Origin: Hoylesella shahii DSM 15611 = JCM 12083
Lineage (GTDB): Bacteria; Bacteroidota; Bacteroidia; Bacteroidales; Bacteroidaceae
Direction: 5' to 3'
DNA: 64,000 bases
Assembly (NCBI RefSeq): GCF_000613445.1
Contig: NZ_BAIZ01000010.1
Location: 1 to 64,000, forward strand
Positions within the stretch are counted from its first letter, which is position 1, and each line of letters opens with the position of its first letter. A program made the position numbers and the translations under genes. Shown piece after piece: positions 30,379-38,169 of this stretch. The notes beneath the pieces were generated by a model. It was not told the DNA's origin. It saw nothing but the letters and a program-made list of their open reading frames with translations, and searched no databases.

Positions 30379-31653
30379 ATGAGTGAACCATTAGCCGAAA
30401 GACTGCGCCCACGTTCGCTCGACGATTACGTTGGGCAGAAACATCTAGTTGGGCCAAATGCCGTGCTTCGCAACATGATTGAAGCAGGGCGCATACCCTC
30501 TTTCATACTCTGGGGACCACCTGGGGTAGGTAAAACCACGCTTGCACAAATCGTTGCTAAGAAGCTAGAAACACCCTTCTACACGCTTAGCGCAGTGACA
30601 AGTGGCGTAAAAGATGTGCGCGATGTTATTGAAAAGGCCAAAGGTGGGCGCTTTTTTGGTTCGCATTCGCCCATCCTTTTTATCGACGAGATACACCGTT
30701 TTAGCAAATCGCAACAAGATTCGCTACTGGGAGCGGTAGAGAAAGGCGTGGTTACACTTATCGGTGCCACCACCGAAAACCCTTCGTTCGAGGTTATTCG
30801 CCCCTTGCTCTCACGTTGTCAGCTTTATGTTTTGCAGAGTCTTAGCAAAGAAGACTTGGAAGAACTAATACAACGCGCCCTCAAAACCGATGTGATTTTG
30901 CAACAGCGACACATCGAAGTGAAAGAGAATGCCGCCCTAATAAGGTATAGCGGAGGCGATGCACGCAAACTTTTAAACATTCTTGAACTGGTGGTTGAGG
31001 CCTCACCGCTTAACACCGATGTGCTGATAACCGACGAAATGGTGGTGAAATGTCTGCAACAAAACCCCTTGGCCTACGACAAGGATGGCGAAATGCACTA
31101 CGACATCGTGTCGGCTTTCATCAAAAGCATTCGCGGAAGCGACCCCGATGCTGCTCTCTACTGGATGGCAAGAATGATTGAGGGGGGCGAAGACCCACAG
31201 TTTATTGCACGCCGACTGGTTATCAGTGCTGCCGAAGACATCGGATTGGCCAACCCCAACGCCCTGCTCATCGCCAATGCGGCCTTTGATGCCGTGATGA
31301 AAATTGGCTGGCCCGAGGGTAGAATACCCTTAGCCGAGGCCACCGTCTACCTTGCCACCAGCCCAAAGAGCAATTCTGCTTATCAAGGCATCAATACTGC
31401 ACTCGAAACGGCACGCTCAACAGGCAATCTCCCCGTGCCTTTGCACCTGCGTAATGCACCTACAAAATTGATGAAACAACTGGGTTACGGCAGCGGATAC
31501 AAATACTCACACAACTACGAGGGACATTTTGCACAACAACAATATCTGCCCGACGAACTTAAAGACGCACGTTTTTGGTTCGCACAAAACTCGCCTGCCG
31601 AAGAAAAGCTACACCAACGCATGGTGCAACTGTGGGGAGACAAGAAGAAATAG
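30379..31653 (+). CDS. rarA: Replication-associated recombination protein A (AAA+ ATPase)
   Basis: RarA/MgsA acts at stalled replication forks. The 424-residue protein has the clamp-loader-like AAA+ core: PRSLDDYVGQKHLVG, Walker A GPPGVGKT (46-53), Walker B ILFIDEIHRF (99-108), sensor 1 IGATTENPSFEV, and arginine-finger region LLSRCQ. The tetramerisation and C-terminal domain follows with HYDIVSAFIKSIRGSDPDAA, EDIGLANPNAL and NAPTKLMKQLGYGSGYKYSH, all typical of RarA. Full length. Placed directly behind its own promoter with no room for a Shine-Dalgarno site. Confidence 0.96.
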   Translation: MSEPLAERLRPRSLDDYVGQKHLVGPNAVLRNMIEAGRIPSFILWGPPGVGKTTLAQIVAKKLETPFYTLSAVTSGVKDVRDVIEKAKGGRFFGSHSPILFIDEIHRFSKSQQDSLLGAVEKGVVTLIGATTENPSFEVIRPLLSRCQLYVLQSLSKEDLEELIQRALKTDVILQQRHIEVKENAALIRYSGGDARKLLNILELVVEASPLNTDVLITDEMVVKCLQQNPLAYDKDGEMHYDIVSAFIKSIRGSDPDAALYWMARMIEGGEDPQFIARRLVISAAEDIGLANPNALLIANAAFDAVMKIGWPEGRIPLAEATVYLATSPKSNSAYQGINTALETARSTGNLPVPLHLRNAPTKLMKQLGYGSGYKYSHNYEGHFAQQQYLPDELKDARFWFAQNSPAEEKLHQRMVQLWGDKKK

Positions 31654-31803
31654 GCCACCACAATATGGCTTTCCTGAATAATTGCCACAAAATGCCTACT
31701 GCATCACTGGCAACAACGGCAACAGACACTCTACTTGTTGGCTGCAAAACGCGTCAAAGATTAATATATCAACAACATATCACCCAAAAATAAAATTTAA
31801 AAC

Positions 31804-32763
31804 ATGAAAATCGTAATATTAGATGGCTATACTGCCAACCCCGGCGACTACTCCTGGAAAGAGCTAAACACCTTTGGTGAGGTGGAAATATACGATCGCA
31901 CTTCGCCTAACGAAGTTATTGAGCGCGCTAAAGACGCAGACATGATTCTAACAAACAAGGTGGTTCTCAAGGGCGACACACTCGCACAGCTACCCCAACT
32001 CAAATATATTGGCATTCTTGCCACTGGTTATAACATCATCGATGTTGACGAAACGCGCGCCCTCGGCATTGTTGTATCTAACGTTCCTGCATACAGCACC
32101 GACAGTGTTGCACAAATGACGTTTGCCCATGTGCTCAACATCACCAACCGTATTGAACACTACGCCAACCAAAACCGTAAGGGACAATGGAGCGCAGCTG
32201 CCGACTTCTGCTACTGGGATACACCACTTTGCGAGCTGGAGGGCAAAACATTCGGTATCGTGGGACTAGGAAACATCGGACAAAAGGTGGCATGCATTGC
32301 GCGCGCTTTTGGCATGCGCGTCATTGCCCTCTCAAGCAAAAAGGCCGAAGAAATGCCCGAAGGCATTATGAAAGCCAACCTCGACGAACTGCTTTCGCAA
32401 AGCGACGTGCTGTCGTTGCATTGTCCGCTCACCGAGAACACACGCGAAATGATTAACAGCCAATCGATTGAAAAGATGAAACGGGGAGCTATTTTGGTGA
32501 ACACTGGGCGCGGACCGCTGGTTAATGAGGCCGACGTGGCCCAAGCTTTGGCCGATGGCAAGCTGGCTGGCTATGGCGCTGATGTGATGTGCAGCGAGCC
32601 ACCCAAAGCCGATAACCCACTACTCAAACAGCCCAATGCCTTTATCACACCCCATATTGCATGGGCTACGGCCGAAGCTAGGGGCCGACTGCTGGCCACT
32701 GCCATTGCTAATGCCAAAGCTTTCATTACAGGGAAACCCCAAAACGTGGTTAACGCTCTCTAA
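31804..32763 (+). CDS. D-2-hydroxyacid dehydrogenase (glycerate dehydrogenase-like)
   Basis: NAD(P)-dependent oxidoreductase of the D-isomer-specific 2-hydroxyacid dehydrogenase family, 319 residues. The split catalytic domain surrounds a Rossmann fold with GLGNIG (154-159). The catalytic triad is visible as Arg236 (TGRGPLVNE), Glu265 (CSEPP) and His284 (TPHIAW). The substrate-side loop ATGYNIIDVD and the overall length fit glycerate or hydroxypyruvate reductases in this family, but the exact substrate cannot be read from sequence. It is 150 bases after rarA and ends before a strong hairpin, so it is probably its own unit. Confidence 0.9.
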   Translation: MKIVILDGYTANPGDYSWKELNTFGEVEIYDRTSPNEVIERAKDADMILTNKVVLKGDTLAQLPQLKYIGILATGYNIIDVDETRALGIVVSNVPAYSTDSVAQMTFAHVLNITNRIEHYANQNRKGQWSAAADFCYWDTPLCELEGKTFGIVGLGNIGQKVACIARAFGMRVIALSSKKAEEMPEGIMKANLDELLSQSDVLSLHCPLTENTREMINSQSIEKMKRGAILVNTGRGPLVNEADVAQALADGKLAGYGADVMCSEPPKADNPLLKQPNAFITPHIAWATAEARGRLLATAIANAKAFITGKPQNVVNAL

Positions 32764-32849
32764 CAAGCGCTGCCACCAATCACCTATAAGGCACGGCACG
32801 CAAGCTCTAAGCCCCGCCGTTCACTATAACAAGACAAACTATTTACACA

Positions 32850-32882
32850 TCGAGCGTTCGCCTTGTGCGCGAACGCTCGATA
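32850..32882. terminator. Strong perfect hairpin after the dehydrogenase gene
   Basis: ATCGAGCGTTCGC (32850-32862) and GCGAACGCTCGAT (32870-32882): a perfect 13-bp GC-rich stem with a 7-base loop. No U-tract on either strand, so termination would need a factor. It could instead protect the 3' end of the upstream message. Confidence 0.55.
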
Positions 32883-32945
32883 ACAACAAGTTCCAAAAAC
32901 ATGGGCTTTGCCCATCCCTTTCCCTTTCAGGATAATTTATAAGAA

Positions 32946-33590
32946 ATGATATACAGAGACCCCGAACTGGTTCAAACCGTTCAAACCATTATAGAGATAG
33001 TAGGAACTTTCGCTTTTGCCATATCAGGCATACGCCATGCATCTGCCAAACAGGTAGACTGGTTTGGCGGATTGGTATGCGGCATCGCCGTGGCCATTGG
33101 TGGCGGTACGATGCGCGATGTAATGTTGGGCGTGCGCCCCTTTTGGATGACCTCCTCTATCTACATGATTTGCACCGTGCTAGCCCTGCTTTCCATCATC
33201 GTTTTTGCCAAATACGTAAGACGCCTTAACAATGCTTGGTTTGTGTTCGACACCCTCGGACTGGCCCTTTTCACCATTGCCGGCCTGCAAAAAACCCTGG
33301 CTTTGGGCCATCCCTTTTGGGTGGCCATCATCATGGGCTGTATAACGGGTTCGGCTGGTGGCGTGGTGCGCGATGTGTTGCTCAACAATGTGCCCCTCAT
33401 CTTCCGCAAAGAGATTTACGCCATGGCAAGCATAGCAGGCGGATTGCTCTATTGGGGACTTTACGCCTTGCGCATTGATGTTGGCCTCATCGTGGTTATC
33501 TGCTTCCTTTTCATCTGTCTTGTGCGCTTCTTTGCTATGCGCTATCACATCTCATTGCCCACTCTGCGCGAAGAAGAGATAAAGGAATAA
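32946..33590 (+). CDS. TRIC/UPF0126 family membrane protein
   Basis: Seven-helix inner-membrane protein of 214 residues of the prokaryotic TRIC channel family (formerly UPF0126, YadS/YicG). It has two repeated three-helix units, each with the conserved Gly-rich kinked helix followed by an Arg-Asp: GGGTMRDVMLG and GSAGGVVRDVLLNNVPLIF. The second is followed by RKEIYAMASIAGG as in the family. Prokaryotic TRICs conduct monovalent cations in vitro; the cellular role is unclear. A short conserved KE-rich tail ends the protein. It is followed by the HD hydrolase gene 55 bases later, so they may be co-transcribed. Confidence 0.9.
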   Translation: MIYRDPELVQTVQTIIEIVGTFAFAISGIRHASAKQVDWFGGLVCGIAVAIGGGTMRDVMLGVRPFWMTSSIYMICTVLALLSIIVFAKYVRRLNNAWFVFDTLGLALFTIAGLQKTLALGHPFWVAIIMGCITGSAGGVVRDVLLNNVPLIFRKEIYAMASIAGGLLYWGLYALRIDVGLIVVICFLFICLVRFFAMRYHISLPTLREEEIKE

Positions 33591-33645
33591 ACTTACTAAC
33601 ATAGCTTTTAAGCCACATATTTTATCTCCCCAAAAACCTCTCGTT

Positions 33646-34122
33646 ATGCAAGAAAACAATCCTTGGTGCGCTGCAGCTGCACAACTGGCAAGGCAGCTGC
33701 ATACCCATCAAACCGACAAGGCAGGCGTTGATTATTTTGAGGGCCACCTTTCCACTGTGGCCTCCATGGCAAAAACATGGCAAGCCTGCGTTGTAGGCTA
33801 TCTGCACGACGCCAGCGAAGACACACCTCACACCGTAAACCAAGTCGTCGACATACTCGAAAACACCTGCGGAGCATCGCTTTCGCCAACAGATAGGGCC
33901 TACATTGCCACGGCCTTAACGCTGCTCAATCACCACAATGCGCCCGATAGAGAAACTTATATTCAGCGCATTGCACAAAATGCCCTAGCAAGAGCCGTGA
34001 AACTAAACGACCTTACACACAACATGGACCTTAGCCGACTGCCCAATCCCTCGCCTAAAGACCTTACCCGACTTGAACGTTATAAAAAAGAATACGCCTA
34101 TTTGCAACTTTTTTGTCCCTAA
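33646..34122 (+). CDS. MESH1/SpoT-like HD-domain hydrolase (small alarmone hydrolase candidate)
   Basis: A 158-residue single HD domain. LHTHQTDKAGVDYFEGH resembles the opening of RelA/SpoT hydrolase domains. Metal and catalytic positions line up with human MESH1 in spacing: His34, His54-Asp55 (YLHDASEDT), Glu58-Asp59 and Asp122/Asn126 (KLNDLTHNMD). No synthetase or TGS domain is attached. Candidate activity is (p)ppGpp or NADPH hydrolysis, inferred from family resemblance. It sits between the TRIC-like gene and pspC on the same strand. Many short HD proteins remain uncharacterised, so substrate confidence is limited. Confidence 0.8.
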   Translation: MQENNPWCAAAAQLARQLHTHQTDKAGVDYFEGHLSTVASMAKTWQACVVGYLHDASEDTPHTVNQVVDILENTCGASLSPTDRAYIATALTLLNHHNAPDRETYIQRIAQNALARAVKLNDLTHNMDLSRLPNPSPKDLTRLERYKKEYAYLQLFCP

Positions 34123-34156
34123 CTTAGTCTAATAGTAAAACAAAAACATAAAAATC

Positions 34157-34369
34157 ATGAGTAAAGGAAAAGGAATATATCGTTCAAGAGACCGCAAAAT
34201 TGCAGGCGTTTGCGGTGGTATCGCACAATATTTTGACTTCGATGTCACATTGGTACGCCTTATTTATGCGCTCGCAACCGTAACAACCGCGTTCTCGGGT
34301 GTGCTTGTTTATCTCATTGCCTGGCTTGTTGTGCCTAGCGAAGAGTTCACCCTCGACAAACCCGAATAG
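34157..34369 (+). CDS. PspC-domain small membrane protein
   Basis: A 70-residue protein that is one PspC domain: KIAGVCGGIAQYFDFDVTLV followed by one long hydrophobic helix pair (RLIYALATVTTAFSGVLVYL, then IAWLVVP). PspC domains take part in envelope-stress responses in E. coli, but stand-alone short versions are widespread in Bacteroidetes and little studied. It starts 34 bases after the HD gene and is followed by a good terminator, closing the TRIC-HD-PspC run. Confidence 0.9.
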   Translation: MSKGKGIYRSRDRKIAGVCGGIAQYFDFDVTLVRLIYALATVTTAFSGVLVYLIAWLVVPSEEFTLDKPE

Positions 34370-34446
34370 GCTTAAGCCTTATTTAAGTAAACAGGAATAG
34401 TTCTAAATAATGTTCGTCTGTGCTTGCCCTTATTGGCAAAGCACTC

Positions 34447-34502
34447 CCCATCTGTGCCAACAAACTCTACATACGTTTGCCACAGATGGGTGTTATGTTT
34501 TT
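34447..34502 (+). terminator. Terminator after pspC
   Basis: CCCATCTGTG (34447-34456) and CACAGATGGG (34481-34490) form a 10-bp stem. Inside it CAAAC pairs with GTTTG. TGTTATGTTTTT follows on the plus strand. Confidence 0.75.
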
Positions 34503-34519
34503 AAGGTTAGGCCTCTTTT

Positions 34520-34580
34520 TAACCCAAATCGATAGTTAGAGCCGTTTAAATTTTGCATCTTATTGAGCACATTGCCTCTT
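34520..34580 (+). repeat. MITE-like repeat, partial left-end copy
   Basis: AACCCAAATCGATAGTTAGA and the following GCCGTTTAAATTTTG, then TATTGAGCACATTGCCT, parallel the left 65 bases of the full element at 35381. The right half is missing. It flanks repeat R1 copy B on the left. Confidence 0.5.
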
Positions 34581-34704
34581 GTTATGCAAGACAACACCTT
34601 AACCCCTAGCCTTGCCACCCATAAACACCTAAGTTTTTGGCTTTAAGAAAGGATTTATTTGCCCCTTGTTTCATCCTTTTAAAGCCTACAAAACTGTAAA
34701 ATAT

Positions 34705-35350
34705 TTCCACCGCTTTTTAACATTATGAATGCCCTCGGCGCAAAATTCTCTGCCGTCGGGCTTATTTTCGTGCGTATTTTAAAAGTTTGTAACAAGCTGA
34801 TTTACACCCATTTATTTATTTTTATGGTAAAAACAGCCCTTGTAAGGTCTTCATCAAGGATAAAATACCCTGCCAAGGTAGCAATTAATCAGCAACAACT
34901 TTTATTATTATATGCGGTTAGAAATTCTCTCTTTAAATCGTCTTTATGACATATATACGCGCATGTTACAAGCATATTGTTACTAAAACAACAAAACCAA
35001 AATCAAAACGACAGTGCAATTTGCAGCAAAACACCTTGCATTTAGCAGCAAAACGCAGTGCAATCTGCAGCAAAACGCAAGGTGTTTTGCTGCTAAATGC
35101 AAGGCGTTTTTGCTGCAAATTACAAAACGAAATGATAAGAAAAAGAACTGTTTTTGGGTTGTTGCGAACACCAATTTGGCGCAACTTTTCGTGAAATAGG
35201 AATGCAAAAACATAGTAAATAGCAAAAATCAGGGCGAAAAATGGGTTGAAACGTGCTTCCATTTTTCGCTCGTAGGGGTGTTTTATATAGGTTTTAGTAG
35301 GTTTTTTCGTCTAGAATGGTCTGCCAGAAAATCATGTTTTGTAAAATATA
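34705..35350 (+). repeat. Interspersed repeat R1, copy B
   Basis: About 645 bases matching 13190-13830 in inverted orientation. Landmarks: a block that translates NALGAKFSAVGLIFVRILKV (34727 on), two small hairpins (about 34840-34890), an array of GCAGCAAAACGC units in both orientations (35025-35118) able to fold into a hairpin of about 27 bp, an A/T-rich part, TTTTTTCGTCTAGAATGG (near 35305) and GTTTTGTAAAATA (near 35336). No gene of convincing quality inside. Confidence 0.68.
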
Positions 35351-35380
35351 TTTACCCAATTAACACATCGCAGCAACGAT

Positions 35381-35582
35381 ATTATCCCCAATCGGTCATG
35401 AGAGCCTAAACAGATTTTGTTTTATTGTTGAGCATATTGTCTGTATTTGTAGCGCAGGCGTAGCGGGCTACGTCAAGTTGCAAATACAGCAAGATGCCGA
35501 CAAGAAAATAAAAGATGTTAGGAAACAACACAAAAACAAGAATTGTGGAAACATTGTGGTCTAAAGACCGATTGGGGATTAT
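35381..35582 (+). repeat. MITE-like element, full copy with terminal inverted repeats
   Basis: A 202-base element bounded by ATTATCCCCAATCGGTC (35381-35397) and GACCGATTGGGGATTAT (35566-35582), which match in 16 of 17 positions as inverted repeats. Inside is TTGTTGAGCATATTGTCTG, then an inner stem CTGTATTTG/CAAATACAG (35440-35490), GATGCCGAC, and ACACAAAAACAAGAATTGTG. No transposase. Degenerate copies or fragments occur at 13854, 34520, 55665 and 59411. Confidence 0.75.
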
Positions 35583-35700
35583 ACTATAAGCAGTGCCAAC
35601 AACCACAAAAATAGGCATTCAACCTCAGGAAAAAGCCAACCAAAAAGCACAAAGAAACGACCAACATCCAAGTTCAACAGACATGCCATTGCAGCTATAC

Positions 35701-35738
35701 AAAAAAAACAGTCTGCCCGTTTTGCAACAAGCAGACTG
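35701..35738 (-). terminator. Terminator of the polysaccharide utilisation operon
   Basis: CAGTCTGC (35709-35716) and GCAGACTG (35731-35738) form a perfect 8-bp stem with a 14-base loop. On the minus strand it is followed by eight Ts (35708-35701). It lies about 100 bases past the GH3 stop. Confidence 0.85.
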
Positions 35739-35838
35739 ATTTGGGTTTAATCTTTGTAGCTAAGGGTGTGCAAAATCATGCAAGGCAACAAGCCATAGGC
35801 TTTCGCCTTGAATGGTAATAAAAGCACTTAAGCGGCAA

Positions 35839-38120
35839 CTATTTTTCCCATACCACAGTTTTAGTCTTCAGTTCTTCACTATTAGGACCAACCATGATTT
35901 CAAATTCACCCGGCTCAACCACATATTTCATGCTATTGGTGTAAAAACCCAAGTCGCGCACTTGTAAATCAAACTCCACGCGTAGGGTTTCGCCACGCTT
36001 AATAGGCACCTTTTTAAAGCCTTTCAGTTCTTTAACCGGTCTAACCATCGATGCCACTTTATCAGCCACATACAATTGCACCGTCTCTTCGCCATCTCTT
36101 TCGCCCGTATTCGTTACGTTGACAGCCACCTTCAAGTGGCCATTAGCATCAAACCGCGAAGCACACTCAACAGCGCCATAGGCAAAAGAAGTGTAACTAA
36201 GTCCGTAACCAAAGGGGAAAAGGTTTTTATTTTTCAGGTCGATATGGCGCACAGTAGACGTTTGTTCCATGTCGCCAGGTCTGCCCGAGCGTCTGTAATT
36301 ATAATGATTGGGAATTTGTCCCTCGGCATAAGGGAACGAAACCGTGAGTTTACCCGAAGGATTAACGTCGCCAAAAAGCACATCGGCCACAGCATTACCA
36401 CATTGAGTGCCAGGGAACCAAGCCTCAAGCAGTGCATCGGTTTGCTCGTTAACATGGCCCAGGGTGAGTGGGCGGCCATTCATCAGCACCGTAACAAGCG
36501 GTTTACCAGTCGTTTTAAGCGTATCGATAAGTTGCTGTTGCAAACCAGGCAGCGACAAGAAGGCACGGCTACGGCTCTCGCCACTCATCAAAGCCTTCTC
36601 TCCCACCACAGCAATCACCACATCGGCATTAGCAGCAGCCTGGCGTGCCTGCGCAAATTCGTTGGTTTTGGTATCAAGGAAGTCGCAACCGCGAACGTAC
36701 ACCACCTCGGTGGCAGCTCCCAGTTTGTTGCGCAAGCCCTGCACCACGGTAATCACGTCGGCATCTTCGCCACGAGCTTTCCACGAGCCCAACACTTCAG
36801 CCTATTATCAGCCAAAGGACCAACAACGGCAATGCGTTTGATGTTTTTAGACAAAGGCAGCAGCGCATCTTTGTTTTTTAACAGCACCATACTCTTGGTA
36901 GCAGCCTCGCGGGCCAAGGCCATCAGTTCGGCCGACTTAACAGTTTGTTGCTCGCGCGCTTCGTCAAGGAAGGCATAAGCATCATCAAACAAGCCTAAAC
37001 GATATTTCTGTCTGAGTATTCTTTCAACCGAAGCGTTCACTGTGGCCTCGCTCACCAAGCCCTTTTTCACAGCCTCGGCAATGTGTTCGTTGTAGAGTCC
37101 ATCCACCATATCCATGTCGAGACCAGCGTTAAGCGCCATGATGGCCGCCCCTTTATCATCTGCCGTCACGCCTTGCGTTTTGAGTTGCACCACGGCATTC
37201 CAATCGCTCACCACAAAACCCTTAAACTTCCACTGGTCTCTAAGCAGCTGGGTGAGAAGCCAATGACTTCCCGAAGCCGGTTCGCCATTAACATCATTAA
37301 AGGCCGACATAAAGGTTTGCACGCCAGCATCAATGCAAGCCTTATAAGGAGGCAAATACATCTCAGCAAGCGTAGAAGGTGCGAGGTCTACCGAAGCATA
37401 GTCGCGACCAGCCTGCGGAGCGCCGTAGGCAGCAAAATGTTTGGCACAAGCCAGCACCGAATTGGGTTTACCCAAGTTCCATTGAAAGCCTTTAACACGA
37501 GCCTCGGCCACCTTACAACCCAAGAAAGGGTCTTCGCCGGCACCCTCAACGATACGTCCCCAACGAGGGTCGCGTGCCAAATCCACCATCGGAGCAAAGG
37601 TCCAGTGTATGCCCGAAGCCGAAGCCTCGATGGCAGCAGCCTTTGCAGTGCGATACATCAGGTCTAAATCCCAAGAGCACGACTCGGCCAAAGGTGTAGG
37701 AAAAATGGTTTTATAACCATGAATAACATCAAAAGCAAAGAGCAAAGGAATTTTAAGTCGCGAGAGGCGCATGTTTTTATCTTGCAATTGGCGCAAGTTG
37801 GCCACGCCACCCACATTCAATATCGAGCCCACCATGCCCCTAGCCATGAGCGAATCGCTAAGAGCACCACTCTTAGGGCCTGTTAACAGCGAGCCGCCAA
37901 CGTATTGCGACAGCTGTCCCACCTTCTCATCGAGGGTCATTTTGCTAAGCAGTTCGGCCACAAACTTATCTTCGGCAGTGGCCTGCTGTGTTTTTTTCTG
38001 CTGGGCAATGGCCTTTTTAGGCAATTTGGGGCGTACCTTTTGGGCGTTGGTTACTAAGGCCGTACCCATAAAGAGCATGGCCAGCATCGTTGCACGTGGT
38101 AATTGCAATTTTAAATTCAT
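35839..38120 (-). CDS. Glycoside hydrolase family 3 beta-glucosidase-like enzyme (one frameshift)
   Basis: Retaining exo-beta-glycosidase of about 760 residues. Signal peptide (to about 27), GH3 N-terminal barrel with FAFDVIHGYKTIFPTPLA, KHFAAYG (Lys227-His228) and the nucleophile Asp306 in GFVVSDWNAV. The C-terminal alpha/beta sandwich (VVIAVVGEKALMSGESRSRA) and fibronectin type III-like domain (LYVADKVASMVRPVKELKGF) follow. The frame breaks near 36802: GG instead of GGG after AATA turns ADNRAEVLGSWKARG into ADNRLKCW. Adding one G joins both halves. No lipobox, so probably periplasmic. It would release terminal sugars, likely beta-glucose, from oligosaccharides imported by the SusC/D pairs. 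Last gene of the operon, with a terminator behind it. Confidence 0.92.
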
Positions 38121-38169
38121 GTTGTGTTATCTGTTGTTTGTTACGGGGAAATGCAGACCCATTGTGATA

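Noticed and set aside
35406..35618. Minus-strand open frame of 70 codons (NHNVSTILVFVLF-like).
   Set aside because: It lies almost wholly within the full MITE-like element and has no start signals or known domain.
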